DNA of 64,000 nucleotides from VXNE01 sp965248075 (GCA_965248075.1 CBDFIL010000003.1:1984001-2048000); one strand, 5' to 3'; positions 24,496 to 32,631 are shown, counted from the first letter of the stretch. The notes: generated by a model from the letters alone, not told the origin. Numbers and translations are program-made.

Positions 24496-24772
24496 AGCCC
24501 GCATTTCTCACCAGGCCGCTTGTCGGCGGCAAATGGCTTCTGGGTTTCAAGAAGTTAACCGCGATTGCCGATGATCGTGCCGATTACGGACTGCGCTGGC
24601 CGCGCCCTCGCGGGTCTTTTGACCCCGTGTACACACGGGCCCGTGCTTGCGCACGTGCTCCCTCAACCGTAGTCCCCGCTATGCTTTCGGTCGGCGAGCG
24701 CGACGCAAGCGTCGTGCGCACAGGGCCAAAATCCTCCGCGATCATCACGGCCCCTGGTGAGAAATGCGGGCT
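24496..24772. mobile_element. MITE-like element, copy 1 (between gcvT and gcvH)
   Basis: The 277 bp element has terminal inverted repeats: the left end reads AGCCCGCATTTCTCACCAGG and the right end is its complement apart from a couple of extra bases. It encodes no transposase. A second copy lies at 54743-54912; both ends and much of the interior (for example TGGGTTTCAAGAAGTT and GATGATCGTGCCGATTACGG) are shared, while copy 1 has about 110 extra internal bases. It fills most of the 512 bp gap between gcvT and gcvH; the remaining 229 bp next to gcvH shows no gene, and I see no glycine riboswitch there. Confidence 0.82.
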
Positions 24773-24778
24773 AGGCGC

Positions 24779-25852
24779 TCAGTCGAACACCTGCTTGCCA
24801 TTGCGGACGAAGGGCGGACGCACGAGGCGGCCGGTGCGGATCCTGCCTCGTATGTCGATGCCCACCCGCCCTCTCGCGGTGCGCGGGACCCGGGCAAGCC
24901 CGATGCTGCAGCCAAGAGTGGGAGAAAAGATGCCGCTCGTCACGACGCCCGCGCCGGCATCGCTTCGGACCGCCATGCCATGGCGCATCACGCCCCGCTC
25001 TTCGAGCACCACGCCGGTCAGTCTGCTGCGCGGCCCGGCCCGCCGCTGTGCCTCGAGGGCTGCGCGGCCCACGAAATCCCGGTCCGGTGGCTCCCATGCG
25101 ACGGTCCAGCCCATGTTGGACTCCAGGGGGGTCACCGTCTCGTCCATGTCCTGACCATGGAGATTCAGTCCCGCCTCGAGACGCAGCGTGTCGCGGGCGG
25201 CTAGACCCACGGGAACCACGCCCGTGGCCGCGAGGCGCTGCCACAGCGCCGCCGCGGCCGCTCCCGGCAATACGACCTCGACACCGTCTTCGCCCGTGTA
25301 CCCGGTCCGCGCAAGCATCCAGTCACCCGCTTCGAAGGCTTCGAAGAATCCCAGCTCCCGCACGTTCTCCCTGCCCGTCGCCGCCACGAACCGCGTGCAC
25401 GCCGCAGGGCCCTGGACCGCGATCATCGCCGTGTCCGAGCGTTCCCGCAGCACCACATCGAATCCTTCCGCCCGCGCGTTCAGCCAGGCAACCACGCGGT
25501 CGCGCGTCCCGGCGTTCGATACCACGCGGTAGCCGCTTGCGAGGCGGTACACGATCAGGTCGTCCAGCACTCCCCCCGCGTCGTTGAGCAGTGCGCCGTA
25601 GAGCGCCTTGCCGGGCGCCGCGAGGCGTTCCACGTCATTGGCGACGACGTGGCGCAGGAAGGCCCGGGCGCCGGCCCCGGCGAGATCCGTCACCGTCATG
25701 TGCGATACATCGAACATGCCGGCCGCGTTGCGCACCGCGTGATGTTCCGCCACCTGGGAACCGTGATGCAGCGGCATCTCCCAGCCCGCGAAGTCGACCA
25801 TCCTTGCGTTGGCCCCGAGGTGCTCGGCAAACAGGGGCGTGCGTCGGGCCAT
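24779..25852 (-). CDS. gcvT: Aminomethyltransferase (glycine cleavage T protein)
   Basis: This 357-residue GcvT releases ammonia from aminomethyl-lipoyl-GcvH and forms 5,10-methylene-THF. The N-terminal MVDFAGWEMPLHHGSQVAEH, the DVSHMT segment, the folate-binding ARTGYTGEDGVEV and the GLAARDTLRLEAGLNLHGQD region are all present. It begins 2 bp after the UbiH-family stop, so it is co-transcribed from pepP. The methylene-THF product feeds ThyA and the one-carbon genes at 46-51 kb. Confidence 0.96.
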   Translation of the reverse strand: MARRTPLFAEHLGANARMVDFAGWEMPLHHGSQVAEHHAVRNAAGMFDVSHMTVTDLAGAGARAFLRHVVANDVERLAAPGKALYGALLNDAGGVLDDLIVYRLASGYRVVSNAGTRDRVVAWLNARAEGFDVVLRERSDTAMIAVQGPAACTRFVAATGRENVRELGFFEAFEAGDWMLARTGYTGEDGVEVVLPGAAAAALWQRLAATGVVPVGLAARDTLRLEAGLNLHGQDMDETVTPLESNMGWTVAWEPPDRDFVGRAALEAQRRAGPRSRLTGVVLEERGVMRHGMAVRSDAGAGVVTSGIFSPTLGCSIGLARVPRTARGRVGIDIRGRIRTGRLVRPPFVRNGKQVFD

Positions 25853-25854
25853 GC

Positions 25855-27021
25855 TCACAGCGCCCGCCCGAGAAATCCCTCGCCCATCGCCTCGCGGATC
25901 AGCAGCCGTTTCACCGCCGGCGCGGCGTCCATGCCCCGCACCCCGACATTGCGCAGCCAGCGCCCGACCGGTCCCCCGTAACCGTATGATCCGCGCAGCG
26001 CGGTCATGAGCGCGAGCATCGCCTCGGCCCGTACCCGGCGACGCTGGGCGAAACCGCGCCACAGGTTGGGTCCGCCGAGGTCCACCGCACCCGCCGCGAC
26101 CCGCGCGATGCCGGCCACGTCCTCGATGCCGAGGTTGACTCCCTGACCCGCCAACGGGTGGACGGTGCGCGCGGCGTCGCCAACGATGAGCAGGCGTGGG
26201 CGCGGATTGAAGTCACGTACGACACGTTGCGACAGTCGGAACGCGTAGCGCCTGTCCACCTCCTCGAAGCGCCCGAGCACACCTTCGGAAGCCGCGTACA
26301 GCGATGCCGCGAACGCGGCATCGTCGAGCGCGCCCAATCGCTCCGCAGCAGCGCGATCCTGGCTCCAGATGACGGCCGTGCAGTGCGGATCCGGCAGCGG
26401 CAGGAAGGCCAGCGGTCCGTGCGTCCCGAAGCGTTGCAGGGCCTCGTCCCCGTGCGGACGGGCGGACCGAACGACCGTTGCGACCGCCGCATCGAAGTCG
26501 CCACGGTGCAGCAGTTCGACGCCGGCGAGTTGCCGCACGCGCGATTCCGCGCCGTCCGCGGCGATCACCAGTCGCGCCAGGAGGTTGCGCTCGCCGACGG
26601 CAACCGTCAGGGCGCCCGCGCCCTGGGACAGGCCGGAGACCGCTCCGCGGTACACGTCCACATCCCCCACGCGATCGCACGCGTCCCACAGGGCCTCGCA
26701 GACCTTGCCCACCTCCGCCACGCGGGCCAATACGTCGAGCCCCACGGAGCGCGCCTCGAAATCGATCTGCGCCGTACCCCGTTCCTCCCACACCCGCATT
26801 CGGCGGATCGGGGCCGTCGGGACTGCGACGTCGAGCAACGCCAGGCACGCGGGCGTCAGGGCGACGGTTCGGATGTCGAAGCCGAGCCGTCCGGGCACCG
26901 CGGCGGGACGCTGGCGGTCGATCAGGGCGACGCGCCGTCCGGTCCGGCCCAGCACCAGAGCCGCCGTCGCGCCCACGATACCGCCCCCCACCACGGCCGC
27001 GTCGTAGGGCCGCTCAGCCAT
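25855..27021 (-). CDS. FAD-dependent hydroxylase, UbiH/UbiF/COQ6 family
   Basis: This 388-residue aromatic-ring monooxygenase has the FAD dinucleotide motif VVGGGIVGATAAL, the DG motif AADGAESRVRQLAG and the second FAD signature LLIVGDAARTVHPLAGQGVN. The family hydroxylates ubiquinone precursors. Its position between pepP and gcvT matches the gammaproteobacterial ubi locus, but whether it acts at C5, C6 or C1 cannot be told from sequence. Its start overlaps the pepP stop by 8 bp. A C-terminal hydrophobic or amphipathic end is consistent with membrane association. Confidence 0.92.
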   Translation of the reverse strand: MAERPYDAAVVGGGIVGATAALVLGRTGRRVALIDRQRPAAVPGRLGFDIRTVALTPACLALLDVAVPTAPIRRMRVWEERGTAQIDFEARSVGLDVLARVAEVGKVCEALWDACDRVGDVDVYRGAVSGLSQGAGALTVAVGERNLLARLVIAADGAESRVRQLAGVELLHRGDFDAAVATVVRSARPHGDEALQRFGTHGPLAFLPLPDPHCTAVIWSQDRAAAERLGALDDAAFAASLYAASEGVLGRFEEVDRRYAFRLSQRVVRDFNPRPRLLIVGDAARTVHPLAGQGVNLGIEDVAGIARVAAGAVDLGGPNLWRGFAQRRRVRAEAMLALMTALRGSYGYGGPVGRWLRNVGVRGMDAAPAVKRLLIREAMGEGFLGRAL

Positions 27022-28348
27022 GCATCAAGGCCTCGATCTCATCGACCGCCTTGGGCACTGCCTCGGTCAGCACTCGCGTCCCGCGCGCCTCGATCACGAG
27101 GTCATCCTCGATACGGATGCCCAACCCGCGCCAGCGGGCGGGCACCTCCAGGGCGTCCTCCGGGAAGTACAGTCCCGGTTCGACGGTCAGCGCCATGCCC
27201 GGTTCCAGCATGCGCCACGTCCCCTCGACGCGGTAGTCGCCGACGTCATGCACGTCGATGCCCAGCCAATGGGAACACTTGTGCACCGTGAAGCGTCGGT
27301 ACGCCCCGGTTTCCATCGCCTCCTCGAGGCTGCCGCTCAACAACTTGAGATCAAGCAGTCCGGCCGTGAGGACCCGCGTCGCCGCCTCGTGCGGGGCGGT
27401 GAACTCCGCTCCGACAACCGCTGCGTCGATGGCGGCCCCCTGGGCGGCGAGCACCAGTTCATAGATCTCTCGCTGCGGCCCCGAGAAGACCCCGTTGACG
27501 GGAAACGTACGGGTGACGTCCGCTGCGTAGTGCGCGTACTCGCAGCCCGCATCAATCAGCACCAGGTCGCCGTCCCGCAGTACGCGGTCGTTGCGTACGT
27601 AGTGCATCACGCACGCGTTGCGTCCGCCGGCGACGATGGACTGGTACGCCGGCGAGCGCGCGCCGTTCGTCAGGAACTCGTGGAGGATTTCTGCTTCGAG
27701 CTGCATTTCGGTGACGCCGGGTGCGCAACGTCGCATGGCGCGCACGTGCGCCCGAGCGGTGATCTGCGCCGCGCGCGCCATCAGCCGCCGTTCGGACGCG
27801 GACTTGTACAGACGCTGTTCGTGCAGGAGTGTCTTCAGGGACACGAACTCCCCAGGTGGCCGGGCTCCGCCGGCCTCCCTGGCGCGGATATCCGTCACCC
27901 AGCCGATCAGCCGGCGGTCGAAGTCCGGATGCTCGCCCAGGGTCAGGTACACGCGCCCACGCCCCTCGACGATCCCGGGAAGGATGTCATCGAGGTCCGC
28001 GTACGGGAAAGCGTCGTCGAGGCCCAGCACCTGCGCGGCCCGCTCGGGCCCGAGCCGGGTGCCCGCATACCGCTCGGCCGGCGCGTCCCGGTCCCGACAG
28101 AACAGGATCGTCTGGCCCTGCTCGCGGCCCGGGGCAAGCACCAGCACGCAGTCCGGTTCCTCGAAGCCCGTGAGGTAGTAGAAGTCGCTGTCCTGGCGAA
28201 ACGGGTACTCGGCGTCGCGGTTACGAAACTGCACGCGGGCGCTCGGCAGCAGGGCGACCGAGCCGTCCTCCATGGACTCCATGAGGCGCTCCCGGCGCCG
28301 CCGGTACTCGCCCGGGCCGACGCCCCGTGGGTGCCGTTGTGCCCTCAT
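27014..28348 (-). CDS. pepP: Xaa-Pro aminopeptidase
   Basis: This 444-residue metallopeptidase of the pita-bread fold removes N-terminal residues preceding proline. The dinuclear Mn site is complete: the first Asp in LVLIDAGCEYAHYA, the second in ADVTRTF, the His in CSHWLGIDVHD and the Glu residues in LTVEPGLYF and IRIEDDLVI. The start ATG at 28348 gives MRAQRHPRGVGPGEYRRRRE, close to the family N-terminus. It leads the pepP-ubi-gcvTHP series. The divergent ZapB-like gene begins 193 bp away. Confidence 0.95.
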   Translation of the reverse strand: MRAQRHPRGVGPGEYRRRRERLMESMEDGSVALLPSARVQFRNRDAEYPFRQDSDFYYLTGFEEPDCVLVLAPGREQGQTILFCRDRDAPAERYAGTRLGPERAAQVLGLDDAFPYADLDDILPGIVEGRGRVYLTLGEHPDFDRRLIGWVTDIRAREAGGARPPGEFVSLKTLLHEQRLYKSASERRLMARAAQITARAHVRAMRRCAPGVTEMQLEAEILHEFLTNGARSPAYQSIVAGGRNACVMHYVRNDRVLRDGDLVLIDAGCEYAHYAADVTRTFPVNGVFSGPQREIYELVLAAQGAAIDAAVVGAEFTAPHEAATRVLTAGLLDLKLLSGSLEEAMETGAYRRFTVHKCSHWLGIDVHDVGDYRVEGTWRMLEPGMALTVEPGLYFPEDALEVPARWRGLGIRIEDDLVIEARGTRVLTEAVPKAVDEIEALMHG

Positions 28349-28541
28349 GCCCGGGTCCGATGACGCACACGCGCCATGCCGCACGACCGGCGGCGATGGC
28401 CCCGTGCGTGATCAGTGTGGCCGAGGCGTGGGCGCAACGGCCCGTAACGAGCTTGCGAAGGAGCGACCGGACCGCTCATGGGGGTGCTTTGATCCTTCAC
28501 ATGGCGGCGAATTCACGCCACACTATCTGCAGGCAAAGACG

Positions 28542-28763
28542 ATGTCGAGGGTGGCGCCGGTGCCCGATCTGGGTGTTCTCGAACAGCGCATCGACGAACT
28601 GATCGAAACGTGCCGTGCCCTCGCGACGGAGAACCGGGCACTCAGGGTGCAACGTCGGTCGTTGACCGTGGAACGTGCGAAGCTCCTCGAACGCAACGAA
28701 CTCGCCAGCAGCAAGGTCGACTCGATGATCGGCCGACTGAAGGCGCTCGAGGAGGCATCGTGA
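28542..28763 (+). CDS. Small coiled-coil protein (TIGR02449/ZapB-like)
   Basis: This 73-residue protein is predicted to be almost entirely helical (LEQRIDELIETCRALATENR with continued heptads), as in the TIGR02449 family commonly found next to zapA. The family is thought to work in cell division together with ZapA, by analogy with ZapB. Its stop overlaps the zapA GTG start (GTGA), indicating translational coupling. Start ATG 28542 gives the usual size; the longer in-frame extension has no coiled-coil content. Confidence 0.85.
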   Translation: MSRVAPVPDLGVLEQRIDELIETCRALATENRALRVQRRSLTVERAKLLERNELASSKVDSMIGRLKALEEAS

Positions 28764-29062
28764 GCGAAGCCGTCACCGTATCGATCGAGATCCTCGGCAA
28801 GCAGTTCCAGGTGAGCTGTGGCGTCAGCGAAGTGCAGCAGGTCAGCGCAGCCGCGCACTTGCTCAACGAGCGCATGAACGAGATCCACGAGACCCGGAAG
28901 GTACTGGGTTTCGACCGCATCGCCGTCATGGCGGCACTCAACATCGCCCACGACTACCTGTCCGCGCAAGGCGACCGCAACCACGTCGTGGACGATACCG
29001 AGGGCAAGGTGGCGGAGTTGACCGACAAGGTCACCGAGGCGCTCGCGGAAGCCAAGTCCTGA
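28760..29062 (+). CDS. zapA: Cell division protein ZapA
   Basis: This 100-residue ZapA promotes FtsZ filament bundling. The N-terminal VTVSIEILGKQFQVSC is the FtsZ-binding beta-sheet region and the rest is a long helix (MAALNIAHDYL). It starts at a GTG preceded by GGAGG at 28751-28755, overlapping the previous stop. The zapA-6S RNA-ygfA order is conserved in gammaproteobacteria. Confidence 0.95.
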   Translation: MSEAVTVSIEILGKQFQVSCGVSEVQQVSAAAHLLNERMNEIHETRKVLGFDRIAVMAALNIAHDYLSAQGDRNHVVDDTEGKVAELTDKVTEALAEAKS

Positions 29063-29090
29063 CGCCGGCGCGCCTCAAGCGACGCTCCGG

Positions 29091-29117
29091 TTGCATCGCT
29101 CGGCAATCAGATATACT
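29091..29117 (+). promoter_or_regulatory. Putative sigma-70 promoter of 6S RNA
   Basis: TTGCAT (29091-29096) and TATACT (29112-29117) lie 15 bp apart just upstream of the expected 6S RNA 5' end. The -10 is close to consensus; the spacing is short. Confidence 0.55.
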
Positions 29118-29123
29118 CACAGC

Positions 29124-29340
29124 CAGTCTCCTGGGGTGCTCGCCAGTCGGTGTCGTCCTTGAACCGTTGAGAAAACAATGGGGGCTCCACTACGGGACCG
29201 GTGCGCAAGCCCAGCGCGGCCGGACAGCGCTTCGGCACTTGTCCGTGAGGTCGCCTCGGGAAGCCTTGGGCGCTCGCAAGAGTCCCCGCTCTGAATCGGA
29301 ACGGTTCAGGGCAAACCAGGCAGCGGCGCCATCGGGAGAC
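29124..29340 (+). ncRNA. ssrS: 6S RNA
   Basis: The gap between zapA and ygfA holds the 6S RNA, which binds sigma-70 RNA polymerase in stationary phase. Near the 5' end the sequence CCTGGGGTGCTCGCCAGTCG is very close to the conserved 5' strand of gammaproteobacterial 6S RNAs. The 3' end (GGTTCAGGGC, then GCGGCGCCATCGGGAGAC) matches the conserved 3' strand, and GTCTCC (29126-29131) pairs with GGAGAC (29335-29340) to close the terminal stem. Length, about 215 nt, and gene context both fit. Exact ends are estimates. The remaining 145 bp to ygfA show no other feature. Confidence 0.88.
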
Positions 29341-29485
29341 GGACCTGCGGGTCGCCGGCCATCCTGTGCCGGCCGCTCCCGGATGTGCCGGGACGCGCGT
29401 GCGTTCCGGCCCTTCCGGGTGTCGGAGTTCCCTGTCCGTGCACCGGGCTCGTCCACGCGCGCTGTCCACGGAGCGCGTCGCCCGC

Positions 29486-30061
29486 ATGTCCCTGCGTAGC
29501 TCCCTGCGCGCCCGGCGCCGCGCACTCTCCTCGTCCGAGCAGGCCGACCATGCCCAACGGGTCTGCCGGCACCTGTTCAACTCCGCCATCGTGTTGCGCG
29601 GACGCGTCGCGGCATATGCCGCCTTCGATGGGGAGCTGGACCTGTGGCCGTTCATCGCCCGCCATCCGCGGCTGGCATTGCCGGTGGTGGAGTCCTCCAC
29701 CCGGATGACGTTCCGGCCGTATCGCTTCGGTCAGCCGCTACGGAACAACCGCTTCGGCATCCGCGAACCGCTGGGCCGCAGACCCCTCCCAGCTCTTGCG
29801 CTATCCGCGGTGCTGACCCCGCTGGTGGGCTTCAGCGAGGACGGAGGACGGCTTGGCATGGGGGCCGGCTACTACGACCGCTGCTTCGCCAGGGGCCGTC
29901 GTCCGCTCCTGATCGGCATCGCGCACGAACTGCAGCTTGTAGCGCAACTCACCCGAATGGACTGGGACGTGCCGCTCGACGCCGTCGTTACCGAGCAGGG
30001 TTGGCGTTGCTTCACTGCTCGCGCACGGAACGTCCGGCTGCCGGACGCACGGTCGCTCTGA
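29486..30061 (+). CDS. ygfA: 5-formyltetrahydrofolate cyclo-ligase
   Basis: This 191-residue enzyme uses ATP to convert 5-formyl-THF to 5,10-methenyl-THF, recycling a side product of serine hydroxymethyltransferase. The N-terminal basic SLRARRRALS and the ATP/Mg motif GMGAGYYDRCFA, close to the usual GMGGGYYDR, are visible. Start ATG 29486 gives normal length; earlier in-frame codons encode an arginine-rich, unlikely extension. It is one of several folate one-carbon genes in this window. In E. coli the gene is co-expressed with 6S RNA, and the same order is kept here. Confidence 0.92.
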   Translation: MSLRSSLRARRRALSSSEQADHAQRVCRHLFNSAIVLRGRVAAYAAFDGELDLWPFIARHPRLALPVVESSTRMTFRPYRFGQPLRNNRFGIREPLGRRPLPALALSAVLTPLVGFSEDGGRLGMGAGYYDRCFARGRRPLLIGIAHELQLVAQLTRMDWDVPLDAVVTEQGWRCFTARARNVRLPDARSL

Positions 30062-30122
30062 CCGGGCCGGATGCCTTGAGCCGGCGAGCCGAGCTGAAGC
30101 TTCGTGGCGCTATACTGCTCCC

Positions 30123-30680
30123 ATGGCAGTACGCAAGATCATCCGCATGGGTCATCCGAACCTGCGGAGGCCGGCGCGTGCGCTACTGCCGGAAGAGCTG
30201 GACAGCGACGAACTGTACCGCCTGGTCGCGGACATGATCGACACCCTGCACGACTACGGCGGCATAGGCTTGGCGGCGCCCCAGGTCAACGAGGGCCTGC
30301 GGCTCGCCATCATCGAGGTCCCGGGCGGCGCGACGCGCTACGGCGAACTCGACCGCACGCCCCTCACTGTCTGCGTCAACCCCGAGACCGAGGTCATCGA
30401 CGCGGCCACCGCCGGCTACTGGGAGGGCTGCCTGTCGATCCCGGGGCTGCGCGGCTGGGTCGAACGCCCGCAGCACATCCGTGTCCGCCACCTGGATCTC
30501 CAGGGCAAGGAACACGAGATCGAAGCGCGCGGCTTCCTCGCGACCGTCTTCCAGCACGAGTTCGACCACCTCGACGGACGGCTCTACGTCGACCACATCG
30601 CGGACTCGACCCGACTCGTCTTCGAGGACGAGTACGAACGTTACGTCCTGCCGCGGGAAGCAGCCGAGGGCGGCGGGTAG
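30123..30680 (+). CDS. def: Peptide deformylase
   Basis: This 185-residue metalloenzyme removes the formyl group from nascent proteins. All three motifs are present: G47IGLAAPQ, EGC103LSIPG and H145EFDH149, where Cys103, His145 and His149 bind the metal and the Glu is catalytic. A TATACT box at 30111-30116 sits only 6 bases before the ATG and no Shine-Dalgarno is seen, so the mRNA may be leaderless. It is followed 21 bp later by rpiA. It is not accompanied by fmt here, unlike in E. coli. Confidence 0.96.
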   Translation: MAVRKIIRMGHPNLRRPARALLPEELDSDELYRLVADMIDTLHDYGGIGLAAPQVNEGLRLAIIEVPGGATRYGELDRTPLTVCVNPETEVIDAATAGYWEGCLSIPGLRGWVERPQHIRVRHLDLQGKEHEIEARGFLATVFQHEFDHLDGRLYVDHIADSTRLVFEDEYERYVLPREAAEGGG

Positions 30681-30701
30681 CAGGCCGGCGGGCCGCGAGG
30701 A

Positions 30702-31370
30702 ATGGACCGGGACCAAGTCAAGATCGCCGTCGCCCGGGCCGCCCGCGACCTGATCGAGTCGAGACTCGCCTCCGACACCATCGTGGGTGTCGGCACCGGT
30801 AGCACGGCCAACTTCTTCATCGAGGCGCTCGCGGAGATCCGCCACAAGTTCGACGCTGCGGTGTCGAGCTCGGACGCCTCCACCGAACGGCTCAGGGCCC
30901 GGGGCGTGCATGTCATCGAGCTCAATGCCGCCCCCGCCGTCGCGGTCTACGTCGACGGCGCGGACGAAGTCGATCCCTCGAACGCGCTCATCAAGGGCGG
31001 CGGCGGCGCGCTGACACGGGAGAAGATCGTGGCGGCCACCGCGGACGAGTTCGTCTGCATCGTCGACGACTCCAAACCGGTCGACCGACTCGGCGGTTTC
31101 CCGCTGCCCGTGGAGGTCATTCCGATGGCGCGCGGGCTCGTCGCGCGGCGGCTTGCCGGCCTCGGCGGGAAACCCGTCTACCGCCAGGGCTTCGTCACCG
31201 ACAATGGCAACGTCATCCTCGACGTGCACGGCCTGTCCATCGCGGATCCGGACGCGCTTGAGCGGGAAATCAACGACATGCCAGGGGTCGTGACGAACGG
31301 CATCTTCGCCGCCGAGCGGCCGCATGTCGTGCTGGTGGGGACGCCGCAGGGCGTCGAGCGCCGCCCCTGA
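30702..31370 (+). CDS. rpiA: Ribose-5-phosphate isomerase A, copy 1 (complete)
   Basis: This 222-residue RpiA interconverts ribose 5-phosphate and ribulose 5-phosphate. The phosphate loop VGVGTGSTANFFI, the catalytic VDGADEVDP, the KGGGGALTREK lysine/glutamate region and the C-terminal VTNGIFA are intact. The N-terminal helix (MDRDQVKIAVARAA) is native. Its 3' part from 30742 is duplicated about 1.2 kb downstream with only six base changes. The position after ygfA and def fits the gammaproteobacterial ygfA-rpiA neighbourhood. Confidence 0.96.
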   Translation: MDRDQVKIAVARAARDLIESRLASDTIVGVGTGSTANFFIEALAEIRHKFDAAVSSSDASTERLRARGVHVIELNAAPAVAVYVDGADEVDPSNALIKGGGGALTREKIVAATADEFVCIVDDSKPVDRLGGFPLPVEVIPMARGLVARRLAGLGGKPVYRQGFVTDNGNVILDVHGLSIADPDALEREINDMPGVVTNGIFAAERPHVVLVGTPQGVERRP

Positions 31371-31401
31371 ACTGACAGACGAGCGTCGCTGGCTCCCGCC
31401 G
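30742..31401 (+). repeat. Segmental duplication containing rpiA, unit 1
   Basis: These 660 bp recur at 31928-32587 at a constant offset of 1186 bp. By eye there are six substitutions and no indels (about 99% identity). The unit runs from codon 15 of rpiA to 31 bp beyond its stop, so the duplication is not gene-bounded at its left end. Confidence 0.95.
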
Positions 31402-31471
31402 CCCGAGGGACCGCGCTAACTAACTAAGCTAGACTGTGCTCTTCGATTCGCACGCGGAAAAGGAGCGAGTA

Positions 31472-31645
31472 ATGAGGCTGCGCCGGTGGGTGTATGGAAT
31501 GGCTTTCGCCGTTTCGGGCGGGTTGAACGCACTGGCCAGTGAAGGCGTAGCCCCCCTCACGAACGACGACATCGTCAAGCTCGTAGGGGCCGAGGTTGCC
31601 TGTACGATCATCGTCACCTTTTATGTCCACACGCACACGCATTGA
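31472..31645 (+). CDS. Small protein of unknown function with N-terminal hydrophobic segment
   Basis: This 57-residue frame starts with ATG 31472 preceded by AAAGGAGCGAGTA, a good ribosome site. Its start, MRLRRWVYGMAFAVSGGLNA, looks like a signal peptide or short membrane anchor with a possible cleavage after ALAS. It ends in alternating Thr-His residues (HTHTH). No family recognised. It lies in the lower-GC cassette between the two rpiA copies and overlaps the next small gene by 23 bp. Confidence 0.5.
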   Translation: MRLRRWVYGMAFAVSGGLNALASEGVAPLTNDDIVKLVGAEVACTIIVTFYVHTHTH

Positions 31646-31877
31646 CTATCTAGAGGGCCGTCTCATGGCGGTCGAGATGAGCGTCACCGAGTTGGTGGCG
31701 CTTCTCGGCAGGCTCAATCTGATCACACCAGGCGACTTCATCGACCGTCTTACGCGCGCTTCTGAATTGGCGTCGTATTCTGCCGTCAACAATGCATATA
31801 GGGAAGGCATGTTGGCGACCTATCGGCGCATGTCGGAAATGATTGACGAGATGAGGAAGGTCTCTCCGCAGACGTAG
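31623..31877 (+). CDS. Small hypothetical protein
   Basis: This 84-residue frame begins at ATG 31623 (MSTRTRIDYLEGRLMAVEMS); an internal ATG at 31665 is an alternative. It is rich in helix-forming residues and looks soluble and coiled. No family recognised. Base composition is visibly lower in GC than its neighbours. Its stop is one base before the ATG of the second rpiA copy, so that copy may be translated by coupling to it. Confidence 0.5.
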   Translation: MSTRTRIDYLEGRLMAVEMSVTELVALLGRLNLITPGDFIDRLTRASELASYSAVNNAYREGMLATYRRMSEMIDEMRKVSPQT

Positions 31878-31878
31878 C

Positions 31879-32556
31879 ATGCCTGTGACAGTCGAGCGCA
31901 TGATTCATGGTGCCGAGTCATGCCTCCCCCGCGACCTGATCGAGTCGAGACTCGCCTCCGACACCATCGTGGGTGTCGGCACCGGTAGCACGGCCAACTT
32001 CTTCATCGAGGCGCTCGCGGAGATCCGCCACAAGTTCGACGCTGCGGTGTCGAGCTCGGACGCCTCCACCGAACGGCTCAGGGCCCAGGGCGTGCATGTC
32101 ATCGAGCTCAATGCCGCCCCCGCCGTCGCGGTCTACGTCGACGGCGCGGACGAAGTCGATCCCTCGAACGCGCTCATCAAGGGCGGCGGCGGCGCGCTGA
32201 CACGGGAGAAGATCGTGGCGGCCACCGCGGACGAGTTCGTCTGCATCGTCGACCACTCCAAACCGGTCGACCGACTCGGCGGTTTCCCGCTACCCGTGGA
32301 GGTCATTCCGATGGCGCGCGGGCTCGTCGCGCGGCGGCTTGCCGGCCTCGGCGGGAAACCCATCTACCGCCAGGGCTTCGTCACCGACAATGGCAACGTC
32401 ATCCTCGACGTGCATGGCCTGTCCATCGCGGATCCGGACGCGCTTGAGCGGGAAATCAACGACATGCCAGGGGTCGTGACGAACGGCATCTTCGCCGCCG
32501 AGCGGCCGCATGTCGTGCTGGTGGGGACGCCGCAAGGCGTCGAGCGCCGCCCCTGA
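31879..32556 (+). CDS. Ribose-5-phosphate isomerase A, copy 2 (chimeric N-terminus)
   Basis: This 225-residue frame equals RpiA from Arg-Asp-Leu-Ile onward, but its first 17 residues (MPVTVERMIHGAESCLP) come from the intervening cassette and replace the native N-terminal helix. Three amino-acid changes from copy 1 are seen (RARG to RAQG, VDDSKP to VDHSKP, KPVY to KPIY). The phosphate loop and catalytic residues are kept. The loss of the first helix may weaken folding or substrate binding; it may be a functional paralogue or a decaying copy. ATG 31879 is one base after the preceding stop. Confidence 0.72.
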   Translation: MPVTVERMIHGAESCLPRDLIESRLASDTIVGVGTGSTANFFIEALAEIRHKFDAAVSSSDASTERLRAQGVHVIELNAAPAVAVYVDGADEVDPSNALIKGGGGALTREKIVAATADEFVCIVDHSKPVDRLGGFPLPVEVIPMARGLVARRLAGLGGKPIYRQGFVTDNGNVILDVHGLSIADPDALEREINDMPGVVTNGIFAAERPHVVLVGTPQGVERRP

Positions 32557-32587
32557 ACTGACAGACGAGCGTCGCTGGCTCCCGCCG
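31928..32587 (+). repeat. Segmental duplication containing rpiA, unit 2
   Basis: Second copy of the 660 bp unit 30742-31401. The 526 bp between units (31402-31927) contain the two small genes. Confidence 0.95.
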
Positions 32588-32631
32588 GGCCCCGTCGGCG
32601 CCGGCGCCGGCCTACCGCGGCACGCAGTCGC

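Noticed and set aside
29107..29700. Coding frames over the 6S RNA region
   Set aside because: These frames run across the conserved structured RNA and into ygfA on the opposite strand, without any protein motif.
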